A DNA stretch of 13,803 bases from contig JBGTHB010000071.1 of NCBI GenBank assembly GCA_041746415.1, forward strand, positions 1-13,803. Reading direction: 5' to 3'. Under the pieces are notes generated by a model. The model made no database searches and was not told the origin of the DNA. It was given only the letters and a program-made list of their open reading frames with translations. The translations under genes and the position numbers were made by a program. Below, one piece after another: positions 7,384-13,586 of this stretch (position 1 is the stretch's first letter; every line of letters begins with the position of its first letter). This DNA is from JBGTHB01 sp041746415. GTDB lineage: Bacteria; Pseudomonadota; Gammaproteobacteria; Coxiellales; Coxiellaceae.

Positions 7384-7657
7384 CGTGTATATCCTCATTT
7401 GAATTGCAGATATACACGATTATATATACGCTGCAAGCTGAATAATCAACAGGATAGGCTGTATTTATGTGTAAATCAGCATTTTGAATGCGCATTTGCA
7501 CAAAATTAGCCCCGATAGCTAAACCTGCTGAAAAACCCAAATAAGAAAGAAAGGGGTCGGAAATAAGTCGAACAGATGGCGCCCAAGGAGCATAAAGATT
7601 TGCATAACCCAATTTAGCCAATCCAACGCATTTTGCAGCGAAAAAGCCAATTATCAA
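7376..7657 (-). CDS. Doubtful ORF, 93 aa, possibly a gene remnant
   Basis: An open frame that starts with TTG at 7657, overlapping the TGA end of the DUF3574 frame (TTGA), and runs across the promoter and inverted repeat into the AAA/DUF4143 start. No ribosome site or ATG was found. The first 17 residues are hydrophobic, and the frame upstream of the TTG reads K-I-L-L, so it resembles a signal peptide or membrane anchor whose normal start is missing. The middle (NLYAPWAPSVRLI, FLSYLGFSAGLAIGAN) looks protein-like; the last 30 residues look like translated regulatory DNA. It could be a decayed gene or a coupled small protein of the DUF3574 unit. I cannot assign a family. Confidence 0.25.
   Translation of the reverse strand: MIIGFFAAKCVGLAKLGYANLYAPWAPSVRLISDPFLSYLGFSAGLAIGANFVQMRIQNADLHINTAYPVDYSACSVYIIVYICNSNEDIHDV
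7383..7419. repeat. Perfect 11-bp inverted repeat at the AAA/DUF4143 start (likely operator)
   Basis: TCGTGTATATC at 7383-7393 and GATATACACGA at 7409-7419 are exact reverse complements with a 15-nt spacer and 26 bp between arm starts, about 2.5 helical turns. One arm touches the last base of the -10 box and covers the expected transcription start; the other runs into the A of the start codon. A third, degenerate copy (tatatatacg) lies at 7421-7430. The placement fits a repressor operator. An RNA hairpin hiding the start codon is also possible if transcription begins further upstream. Confidence 0.7.
7419..7424 (-). promoter_or_regulatory. -10 box of the AAA/DUF4143 gene
   Basis: TATAAT on the minus strand, a perfect -10 consensus, about 36 nt upstream of the ATG at 7383. 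The best -35 match, TTGATT at 7444-7449, gives a long 19-bp spacer, so the promoter may be weak or activator-dependent. The expected transcription start near 7412 falls inside the inverted repeat. Confidence 0.45.
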
Positions 7658-8042
7658 TAAAATTTTACGTCCACTTTTTTGGTGACCACTAGTACTGACT
7701 CTTGATCAAATTCCGCTTTGTATTTGTTAGCAATATCTTTAATTTTGGCTGAATTACGCTGCGTCGGTTGATAGATAACATGCAAGATACGTGACGGCTC
7801 TATCACAATCCCTATTTTTTTGAAAGCCATTCGCCTTGACCTTTTTCCACAGTAAAACCGCTCTTGAAATTATTAATGATCACTGTGTCTTCAAATTTCT
7901 TGAACTCACTTTCTGATATAATTTCTCCATTATCTTTTGATAATCCAAAATAAACATCTGACTCAAGATAGTTAGTTATCGGAGCAGCCAAAACAAAAAC
8001 TGGAATTATAAAAAAACACAGGGACAATATTATTTTTTTCAT
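7654..8042 (-). pseudogene. DUF3574 exported protein, split by a -1 frame change at an A7 run
   Basis: The first part starts at the ATG at 8042 and ends at TAG (7812-7814): 76 aa with a signal peptide (basic MKK, hydrophobic core, cleavage near VLA/AP) and the DUF3574 N-half (DVYFGLSKDNGEIISESEF, then VEKGQGEWLSKK). The second half is in the -1 frame and continues the family: IGIVIEPSRILHVIY to KYKAEFDQESVL and VKFY, ending at TGA 7654-7656. The two halves join exactly at TCAAAAAAATAG (minus strand): one eighth A, or a -1 slip on A-AAA-AAA, gives one 129-aa protein, near the family's usual length. Either the gene is broken, or the frame is restored by slippage, or this is a sequencing indel in a homopolymer. 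No ribosome site precedes 8042. The family's function is unknown; export to the periplasm is predicted. Confidence 0.8.
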
Positions 8043-8307
8043 TTCAGCAGCCTATTTAAACAACAGATAGAAAGTATATCGTTTTCTGCACTTATGTGAA
8101 ATCTGGGTTTAACCAACCATACCAAAATTGTTAAAGAATGTGTTAATGAACATAAAAAGATCCACGATATCGCATGAACATCAGCGAGTTTGGTGCTATA
8201 ACCGCTGAAGCTGTCCACAAATAGGTGCTCTTTTTTACTAACTACTGTATTGAAAAACCAGGTACGAATTGATAAAAACATAGTCACAATAAGAGGAAGT
8301 ATGAAAA
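8043..8307. other. Divergent intergenic region, no convincing gene
   Basis: 265 bp between the DUF3574 start (minus) and the ankyrin gene (plus). A minus-strand frame (8039-8287) fills it and overlaps the DUF3574 start as ATGA, but it has no ribosome site and its product reads like random translation. At the plus end, AAGAGGA at 8291-8297 is the ankyrin ribosome site. I see no clear promoter boxes or RNA gene. Confidence 0.4.
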
Positions 8308-8592
8308 ATGGATTTAATAGATATGGTTATTCAAGGTGATGAGGCTGGGTTAAAGCTGGCGTTAGAGCAAGGTGCAAACCCAGAACATTATGAATGTGAT
8401 GCCCAAGTGACATTGCTTCACTATGCTGTGCTGAGGCATCACTATTCCTTAGTTAAGCTCTTATTAGCACATGGCGCTAATCCATATCGTTGCGATAAAG
8501 TATTGGATTTATCACCGGTTGATATTGCCATCTTAGAAAATCGTGATGATATTTTTTGGTTGTTGATTTCATCCAAAACTTTATTACATTAA
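8308..8592 (+). CDS. Mini ankyrin-repeat protein, 94 aa
   Basis: Consists almost only of ankyrin repeats: a partial first repeat (residues 3-28, ending LALEQGANP), a full second one (34-63, TLLHYAVLRHHYSLVKLLLA then HGANP) and a third (68-90, LSPVDIAILENRDDIFWLLI). The TLLHYA and LLxHGANP patterns are diagnostic. No signal peptide or other domain is seen. Ankyrin repeats bind proteins; with under three full repeats the protein is small for a stable scaffold and may be a fragment of a larger ancestor or a small binding partner. The start is the ATG at 8308, 10 nt after AGAGGA (8292-8297); another ATG at 8301, in a different frame, opens a 12-codon ORF that ends at 8339. In host-associated bacteria such proteins are often effectors, but export is not shown. 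Confidence 0.8.
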   Translation: MDLIDMVIQGDEAGLKLALEQGANPEHYECDAQVTLLHYAVLRHHYSLVKLLLAHGANPYRCDKVLDLSPVDIAILENRDDIFWLLISSKTLLH

Positions 8593-8708
8593 AGAGAAAA
8601 TCATCATCTCAATCTTGGCGCATCCCGAGTAATACAGCCATTTCACTTCAAAATACAAAGTTCAAAAATCCATCGCGATAAGAATGAGCAGCAAAAGAAG
8701 TTAAGCTT

Positions 8709-8738
8709 TTTACTTTTCATTTTTTACTGATGTATAAT
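8709..8738 (+). promoter_or_regulatory. Promoter of the isochorismatase-family gene
   Basis: TTTACT (8709-8714), an 18-bp spacer, then a perfect TATAAT (8733-8738). Transcription would start near 8745, giving a leader of about 25 nt with AGGG (8760-8763) before the ATG at 8770. The rest of the 8593-8769 gap holds nothing else I can name. Confidence 0.55.
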
Positions 8739-8769
8739 TGGGGTTAATATTAATAAATTAGGGTTATCC

Positions 8770-9306
8770 ATGTTATTAGAAGCTAAAAAATCATTACTTT
8801 TAATAATTGACGTCCAAGAAAATAATATAATTAACATCAATCATTACGAACAATTGATCGCCAATTGCCGTCAGCTTTTACTGATGGCGCAAGAATGTGA
8901 TGTAGCTGTTTTTGCATCGGAGCATTTTTCTGATAAGAACGGACCCACCTATAGCACTTTAGCTGATTTAATTCCCACTCCAAACCGCCTTAAGAAGGAA
9001 TCTTTTTCTTTTTATGCTGAAATCCAAGATAAACTTGAGCGCTACACTCAAATTATTTGCGCAGGCATCGAAACACATTTATGCGTACTCCAGACTGCTT
9101 TTGAGCTTTTGCCTGCTCAAAAAGAAGTCTTTGTGGTTACCGACGCTACAGCTTCTAAATTTAATGATGATAAAAAAATTGCTTTAGCGCGTTTACAGCA
9201 AGCCGGAGTACAGCTTATTACTAAACAAATGATACTCTTTGAATGGACAAGAAAAGCGACGGCGTGTTCTTTTAGAAAACTAAGTGAAAATAAAATAGGC
9301 TTATAA
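8770..9306 (+). CDS. Isochorismatase-family cysteine hydrolase
   Basis: A 178-aa cytosolic hydrolase with the complete Asp-Lys-Cys triad: D14 in LLLIIDVQEN, K76 in KESFSFY, and C105 in GIETHLCV, where I100-E101 is the place of the usual cis-peptide. The strand after it (VFVVTDATAS, 120-129) is typical. The family hydrolyses amides and related bonds (nicotinamide, carbamoyl or isochorismate-type substrates); the short form here resembles the YcaC-like single-domain group, and its substrate cannot be told. It has its own promoter and a ribosome site (AGGG, 6 nt before the ATG). It converges with hda, with 21 nt between stop codons and no clear terminator. The C-terminal tail (about 160-178) is basic and not part of the fold core. 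Confidence 0.88.
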   Translation: MLLEAKKSLLLIIDVQENNIININHYEQLIANCRQLLLMAQECDVAVFASEHFSDKNGPTYSTLADLIPTPNRLKKESFSFYAEIQDKLERYTQIICAGIETHLCVLQTAFELLPAQKEVFVVTDATASKFNDDKKIALARLQQAGVQLITKQMILFEWTRKATACSFRKLSENKIGL

Positions 9307-9327
9307 TCAGATCCACCAGCTGGAACG

Positions 9328-10008
9328 TTACCGTAATACTTGTTTAACAAACGGAATAGTCAAACGCCGTTTTTCAGCTAATGATGCTTCATCTAACTTA
9401 ACCAGACTTTGCATTAATTGTTGCATATCGCGTGATGTATGACGTAATAAATATTGTGCTGTTTCATTATCTAAAAACAAACCGCGTTCTTGGGCGTGCA
9501 TTTGTAACGCCACAATTTTTTGCTCATCTGTGAGCAGCTTAAGCTGCAACGTTAATCCCCATTGCAAGCGCGAACGCAAATCCGCAAAAACACAGTGGGC
9601 GTGCTGTGGTAACACTTCACTGGCGACAATTAAACGATGCTGATTAGCACGTGATTCATTGTAAAAATGCAGCAGCGCTTCTTCCCATAATTTTTTACCC
9701 AACACAGCATCAATATCATCCAAACACACCAAAGAAAATGCTTCCAACTCATGCAATACACACGGCTCTAAATTAGGTTCAGCTAAGGAAAGATAAAATG
9801 CTTGTGTTTCATGTTGCGCCTGACAACAAGCTTGCAACAAATGACTGCGGCCTGAACTTTTCGGACCGCATAAAAAGATAAATTGTTCGCCGCGATTATG
9901 CGCTACCGCTTGCAACGCCAACACAGTTGCTTCGTTGTATCCTTTTAGAAAATTACGAAAAGTGGTACCCGTACGTAGCTTAACTGCTAGCGCTAATTGC
10001 TGCGACAT
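9328..10008 (-). CDS. hda: DnaA regulatory inactivator Hda
   Basis: Hda, bound to the DNA-loaded sliding clamp, stimulates hydrolysis of DnaA-bound ATP and so prevents re-initiation of replication. The frame is open to 10086, but GGAG nine bases before the ATG at 10008 marks the start; the product is 226 aa (E. coli Hda 233). Walker A is GPKSSGRS (48-55) with Arg in place of the usual Lys, as in Hda generally, followed by HLLQA; Walker B is LVCLDD (93-98); the Arg-finger segment is ADLRSRLQWG (142-151); the C-terminal RRLTIPFVKQVL matches E. coli Hda closely. The clamp-binding motif near the N-terminus reads QQLALAVKL, a weak match to E. coli QLSLPL. The gene starts inside the upstream DUF2066 gene (29-bp overlap), so they are translationally coupled. 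Confidence 0.93.
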   Translation of the reverse strand: MSQQLALAVKLRTGTTFRNFLKGYNEATVLALQAVAHNRGEQFIFLCGPKSSGRSHLLQACCQAQHETQAFYLSLAEPNLEPCVLHELEAFSLVCLDDIDAVLGKKLWEEALLHFYNESRANQHRLIVASEVLPQHAHCVFADLRSRLQWGLTLQLKLLTDEQKIVALQMHAQERGLFLDNETAQYLLRHTSRDMQQLMQSLVKLDEASLAEKRRLTIPFVKQVLR

Positions 10009-11077
10009 GCGGCTGCTCCCATAGATAATATAAATCGGCAGGTTGCAAAGAACTCGTTGCCACCGTTGCAGGGTGCAAGCGCGCAATCATTTTTAATGCC
10101 TGCGCTAATGTCTCACTGCCTCCTGCTACCGCTACGCTTAAGAGTAGATCGTGTTGACCCATGTCCACCACTTTCACACTACTCACCGGAGCAAGTTGTT
10201 TGAGTTTTTTTAAAATAGTGCTGTAGTCTTGCAAGCTGTTAATACCTTGCACTTGCATCAACACCTGCGATTGTAAATTTGGGTTTGCTAACGTGGCCAA
10301 ACGATTTGCCATCATATCCGCGGCGCTATTTAAACCCGCACGTAATAATTTCGCCACGTCATCACCCGTACTCTGCCAAGTGTAAGGCGCTCCATCTAAC
10401 AATAATTTCCATTGCGCTGTTAATTGATCGCTGTTGTCGTCAGACACCATTGCCACCGCCAACACACTCTCTACCCCATAACGCGTGGCCTCTTGTTGCA
10501 ACGCGGGGTCAGTCGGTAATTGCGAAATATCCGCTGGCTCATTAGTCTGGTCTTGCAAATCCATGGTTGGCAGCAGATAAGGTAGGCCGCGTAACGTCGC
10601 AACTTGTTCCACTGTATTTAATAGTTTTGTTTGATCGCCAGCCGATAACACACTGGTTTGATCCATTTGCGGCACACTCAACCACAATAATGTTTGGGGT
10701 CGATTAGCGCTCCAAATTGCCTGGCCATGATCACGTAATAATTTTTTTAATGCCGTTTGATCAAAACGAATTTCCACTTGCCATGGCAACGTAGCGTTCG
10801 CTTGAGGGTTTTGAATAAAACGATAGCTCACCACAAAACGATTTAAATTGTTTAAATCATTTTGCAGCGCCGGCAGCGTCATAACCGCATCGTTGCCACT
10901 CATACGCACCAATACTTCGCCCATAGCCTGAGGTAACGCTTTCGCTAATGCACTGTCATCGCGGTTAGCAACGGCTACCGTCGCTCTGGCTAATCCAGTT
11001 ACAACTTGGGCGTAACTGTTAGCAAAAAGACAAATGGCCAGCAACGCAACCAAGCATCTTACTCTCATCTTCAACAT
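9980..11077 (-). CDS. DUF2066 domain-containing exported protein
   Basis: A 365-aa envelope protein of unknown function found just upstream of hda in many gammaproteobacteria. GAGGAA (11081-11086) precedes GTG 11080 and ATG 11077; the ATG has the better spacing, and a further ATG lies at 11068. The N-terminus is a Sec signal peptide (RVRCLVALLAICLFANSYA) with cleavage before QVV. The mature start (GLARATVAVANRDDSALAKA then MGEVLVRMSGN) is the DUF2066 hallmark. Residues 90-330 alternate strands and helices, and NPNLQSQVLMQVQGINSLQD begins a C-terminal domain. No membrane span or lipobox is seen, so it is probably periplasmic. Its TATAAT lies 30 nt upstream, and it forms a two-gene unit with hda. 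Confidence 0.88.
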   Translation of the reverse strand: MLKMRVRCLVALLAICLFANSYAQVVTGLARATVAVANRDDSALAKALPQAMGEVLVRMSGNDAVMTLPALQNDLNNLNRFVVSYRFIQNPQANATLPWQVEIRFDQTALKKLLRDHGQAIWSANRPQTLLWLSVPQMDQTSVLSAGDQTKLLNTVEQVATLRGLPYLLPTMDLQDQTNEPADISQLPTDPALQQEATRYGVESVLAVAMVSDDNSDQLTAQWKLLLDGAPYTWQSTGDDVAKLLRAGLNSAADMMANRLATLANPNLQSQVLMQVQGINSLQDYSTILKKLKQLAPVSSVKVVDMGQHDLLLSVAVAGGSETLAQALKMIARLHPATVATSSLQPADLYYLWEQPHVAAISASS

Positions 11078-11105
11078 CACTTCCTCTATATTAAGCGTTG
11101 CCGCG

Positions 11106-11111
11106 ATTATA
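11106..11111 (-). promoter_or_regulatory. -10 box of the DUF2066-hda unit
   Basis: A perfect TATAAT on the minus strand, which would start transcription near 11099, about 22 nt before the ATG at 11077. The -35 position (TTCGCT, 11129-11134, 17-bp spacer) is a poor match. The promoter sits just after the permease gene's stop codon, giving the hda unit its own transcription start. Confidence 0.5.
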
Positions 11112-11139
11112 CCGATTCAACTGACAGAAGCGAAGCAAT

Positions 11140-11155
11140 AGCCTTTCTTAAGGCT
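11140..11155 (-). terminator. Short hairpin at the permease stop codon (weak terminator candidate)
   Basis: AGCCTT (11140-11145), a TCTT loop, then AAGGCT (11150-11155) form a 6-bp stem that includes the TAA stop of the permease. Downstream on the minus strand the DNA is only moderately T-rich (ATTGCTTCGCTTC), so efficient Rho-independent termination is uncertain. Confidence 0.25.
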
Positions 11156-12542
11156 TACTCAATAGCGCGCGATAAAGATAAAAGCCACTTAAGGGTAGCA
11201 GCATGAGCATAATGCCGCCGTTAAACATGAGCTCATAATGCCGTGCTGTGCCCACATCAATACCGGCTGGAGGAATAAAACCAACAACGAGTGTAATCAA
11301 ACAACCAACCAATCCCAAACCACACAACAACCACATACCATACTTGCCACCAGGAACACTAAAGCCATGCTCGCGTTGCTCAAAACGAAGCTCCAACACA
11401 ATAGCAGCAATAAACATCAACACATACATAACCATATACAATTCTGTGCTCAAATCGGTTAGTAACCAGTATGAACCACTGACACTGGGCATATAGAAAA
11501 ACACCGCACAAATACACGTTACTAATAATGCCTGAAACACTAAAATTCGATGCGCCACCCCAAACTTATTGGTTTTGCGAAAAAAATGCGGCAAAAAATC
11601 ATCATCCGCTGCTTGCAGCAATCCTTTGGCGGGCGAAATAATCCAATTAATCATCCCTCCGACACTGCCTGTCACCAACATAGCGGCTAAAATATAAATT
11701 GCCCAATGAACGTGATATGAGGTTAAAAAACTACTAAACGCTTGCATCACTCCTTCTGTCAGTTGAATTTGCGATTGTGGAATCACAAACGCAATGGCTA
11801 ACGCCCCGCCCACCATCGTAATGGAAATCAATATAATCGACACAATTAAGGCGCGTGGAAATGTTTTTTGTGCGTTGCGCACACTGTTTACATGCACGCA
11901 CGCTAATTCCATGCCGAGAAAAGCAGTCATAATAGCCGTTAATGACAACCACGAACCTGTTTCACCAAAGTGCGGCAACATATTATTGGCGTCAAAATGT
12001 ATCTGAATTGCATGCCCCGACAAAATCCAAAAAACTCCCATGCCAATGATTAAAACCATTGGTATTAACATGCCAATCACAGTACAAAAAGCCGCAAAAT
12101 CGGTTGAAACTTTTATACCAAATAAATTAATAATCGTTTGGCTCCAAAACACCAGCAAAATAACAGTGATTAAATAATGAGGATTGTTGGCTAAAGCGGG
12201 GTTGATTAAAAACGCCAACGTGGCTGCAATAAACGATAAAATAGTGGGATACCACACCATGGTATTAATCCATTGCAGCCAAATAGCCGCCATACCAAAA
12301 TGCTTACCAAATGCAGCACGTACCCAACCATATATACCCGGCTGTAAATTTTTAATTGATGATAATTCCGCGGCAACTAACCCGGCAGGAATCAAAAACA
12401 CAATAACCGATAACACGAAAAAAAAAATCAATGTTGAACCAAACATCGCCGTGGCCGGCAAGTTACGCATACTGTCAATCGCACCACTGATTAACATAGC
12501 CAAAGCAAAAACGCTTAGAGATTTTTTGAGTGGGGCCTTCAT
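11148..12542 (-). CDS. APC-superfamily amino-acid permease (GadC/glutamate-GABA antiporter-like)
   Basis: An inner-membrane transporter of 464 aa with about 12 hydrophobic spans. The first span has ISGAIDSMRNLPATAMFG (about residues 18-35), in the position of the APC 'GxG' substrate loop, followed by AAELSSIKNLQPGIYGWVRA, typical of the family. The spans near residues 205-220 (FLGMELACVHVNSVRN) carry the TM6-like Glu region seen in GadC/YjeM-type exchangers. AGGAG (12548-12552) lies too close to the ATG at 12545 and is better spaced for the ATG at 12542, which I prefer. Substrate is unknown; amino-acid uptake or exchange is expected. It diverges from a LysR-type regulator across 84 bp holding repeated half-sites, so it is probably the target of that regulator. 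A -10 box for it is not obvious. Confidence 0.88.
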   Translation of the reverse strand: MKAPLKKSLSVFALAMLISGAIDSMRNLPATAMFGSTLIFFFVLSVIVFLIPAGLVAAELSSIKNLQPGIYGWVRAAFGKHFGMAAIWLQWINTMVWYPTILSFIAATLAFLINPALANNPHYLITVILLVFWSQTIINLFGIKVSTDFAAFCTVIGMLIPMVLIIGMGVFWILSGHAIQIHFDANNMLPHFGETGSWLSLTAIMTAFLGMELACVHVNSVRNAQKTFPRALIVSIILISITMVGGALAIAFVIPQSQIQLTEGVMQAFSSFLTSYHVHWAIYILAAMLVTGSVGGMINWIISPAKGLLQAADDDFLPHFFRKTNKFGVAHRILVFQALLVTCICAVFFYMPSVSGSYWLLTDLSTELYMVMYVLMFIAAIVLELRFEQREHGFSVPGGKYGMWLLCGLGLVGCLITLVVGFIPPAGIDVGTARHYELMFNGGIMLMLLPLSGFYLYRALLSKP

Positions 12543-12560
12543 CATTACTCCTGCAATTAA

Positions 12561-12594
12561 GATAGCAAGATAGCAAAAACAATGCTATAAGCAT
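12561..12594. promoter_or_regulatory. Repeated half-sites between permease and LysR gene (candidate operator)
   Basis: GATAGCAA occurs twice in tandem (12561-12568 and 12569-12576). The second ATAGC (12570-12574) pairs as an inverted repeat with GCTAT (12584-12588), 9 nt between, and ATGCTATAAGCAT (12582-12594) is a 13-bp palindrome. T12583 to A12595 also meets the loose T-N11-A rule of LysR boxes. The location, between a LysR gene and its divergent neighbour, is where such regulators bind. Confidence 0.5.
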
Positions 12595-12626
12595 AATGAA
12601 TCATATACATATATTGATGAATTATT

Positions 12627-13490
12627 ATGAGTTTACTCAGCCCCCAATTAAACGCTTTTATGGCCATAGTTTCTGCCCAAACCGTCCACGGCGCAGCAGA
12701 AAAGCTGTACTTAACTCAAACTGCGGTTACGCAGCGTCTGCGCAACCTAGAAAAGCAGCTTAAAACCACGCTGTTTATTCGTTCGCGACGCGGCATGCTG
12801 CTAACTCAAGAAGGCGAAGCGCTGTGGCGTTATTGTCAAAACGTCAAACTGCTGGAAGGCGAGGCATTGGCCGCCATTCAAAAAACCGGTAGCTCCACCC
12901 AAGTGGCGATAATTTTATGTGGACCAACCAGCATAATGAATTCACGCATCATTCCAAGTCTGCCAGCGCTCGTAAAAAAATTTCCTCATTTGAATTTACA
13001 TTGCAAATTAATTGATAGTGAAATACGCCACGAACTGTTGCGCCAAGGCACTTGTGATGTAGCCATACTGCGCGAACAAAACCTCAGCAAAGAATTAAAA
13101 TCCAAAAAATTGAGTTGCGAAGAATATATTTTGGTGTGTTCAAGCCAATGGCGTGAGCGCTCCCTTACTGAAATTATTACTCACGAACACGCCATAGACT
13201 TTAATTCTGAAGATGAAATGACATTAAATTATTTGAAGCATTACCACTTATTTGATGCGGCTAGCAAGCATCGCCATCTAGCCAACAACACCGCAAGTTT
13301 AGCGCTGATGGCAAGTGAAGGTTTAGGCTACACCGTGCTTACTAAAGAATTTGCTGCACCGTATATTAAAAGCAAAAAACTAATCGCTTTAAATCAAAAT
13401 CGCGCTTATAAAATCCATCACTATTTAGCTTGGTATGATCGACCCGTACTGCCCGCCTATTTTTCGGCCGTGCTGGATGCCATACATTAA
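12627..13490 (+). CDS. LysR-type transcriptional regulator, likely controls the divergent permease
   Basis: A 287-aa cytosolic DNA-binding protein of usual LysR length. Residues 1-60 form the winged helix-turn-helix: TVHGAAEKLYLTQTAVTQRL (HTH), RNLEKQLKTTLFIRSRRGML (wing), then TQEGEALWRYC and the linker helix. Residues about 90-287 form the periplasmic-binding-protein-like effector domain. The LTQTAVTQR and LLEGEAL segments resemble the ArgP/LysG group, which senses basic amino acids, but the match is not strong enough to name it. No Shine-Dalgarno precedes the ATG at 12627; TATATT at 12610-12615 could be a -10 box giving a 4-6 nt leader. LysR proteins usually regulate the divergent gene and themselves, so the amino-acid permease is the expected target. 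Confidence 0.9.
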   Translation: MSLLSPQLNAFMAIVSAQTVHGAAEKLYLTQTAVTQRLRNLEKQLKTTLFIRSRRGMLLTQEGEALWRYCQNVKLLEGEALAAIQKTGSSTQVAIILCGPTSIMNSRIIPSLPALVKKFPHLNLHCKLIDSEIRHELLRQGTCDVAILREQNLSKELKSKKLSCEEYILVCSSQWRERSLTEIITHEHAIDFNSEDEMTLNYLKHYHLFDAASKHRHLANNTASLALMASEGLGYTVLTKEFAAPYIKSKKLIALNQNRAYKIHHYLAWYDRPVLPAYFSAVLDAIH

Positions 13491-13521
13491 CACGCATGGT
13501 TAATCATAGCTGATCTCCTCT

Positions 13522-13549
13522 TTGCAATTTTTTAATTTTCGTGTATAAA
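13522..13549 (+). promoter_or_regulatory. Promoter of the acidic protein gene at 13587
   Basis: TTGCAA (13522-13527), a 16-bp spacer, then TATAAA (13544-13549), five of six matches to -10. Transcription would begin near 13556, giving a leader of about 30 nt with GGAGGA (13578-13583) before the ATG. This is one of the strongest promoter/ribosome-site combinations in the window. Confidence 0.55.
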
Positions 13550-13586
13550 GAAAGGAGTTGTTCAATAATAATTCACGGAGGAAGTT

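Noticed and set aside
8039..8287. Minus-strand 82-aa frame overlapping the DUF3574 start by ATGA
   Set aside because: GTG or ATG start without ribosome site, unusual composition and no protein-like features; the ATGA overlap alone is weak evidence, though coupling cannot be excluded.
9316..9323. CCAGCTGG palindrome between the isochorismatase and hda stops
   Set aside because: Eight-base palindrome without loop or T-tract; expected by chance.
12184..12573. 129-aa plus-strand frame opposite the permease N-terminus
   Set aside because: Antisense shadow of a clear membrane transporter gene; composition (Ile/Ala/Asn/Lys-rich) mirrors its hydrophobic codons.
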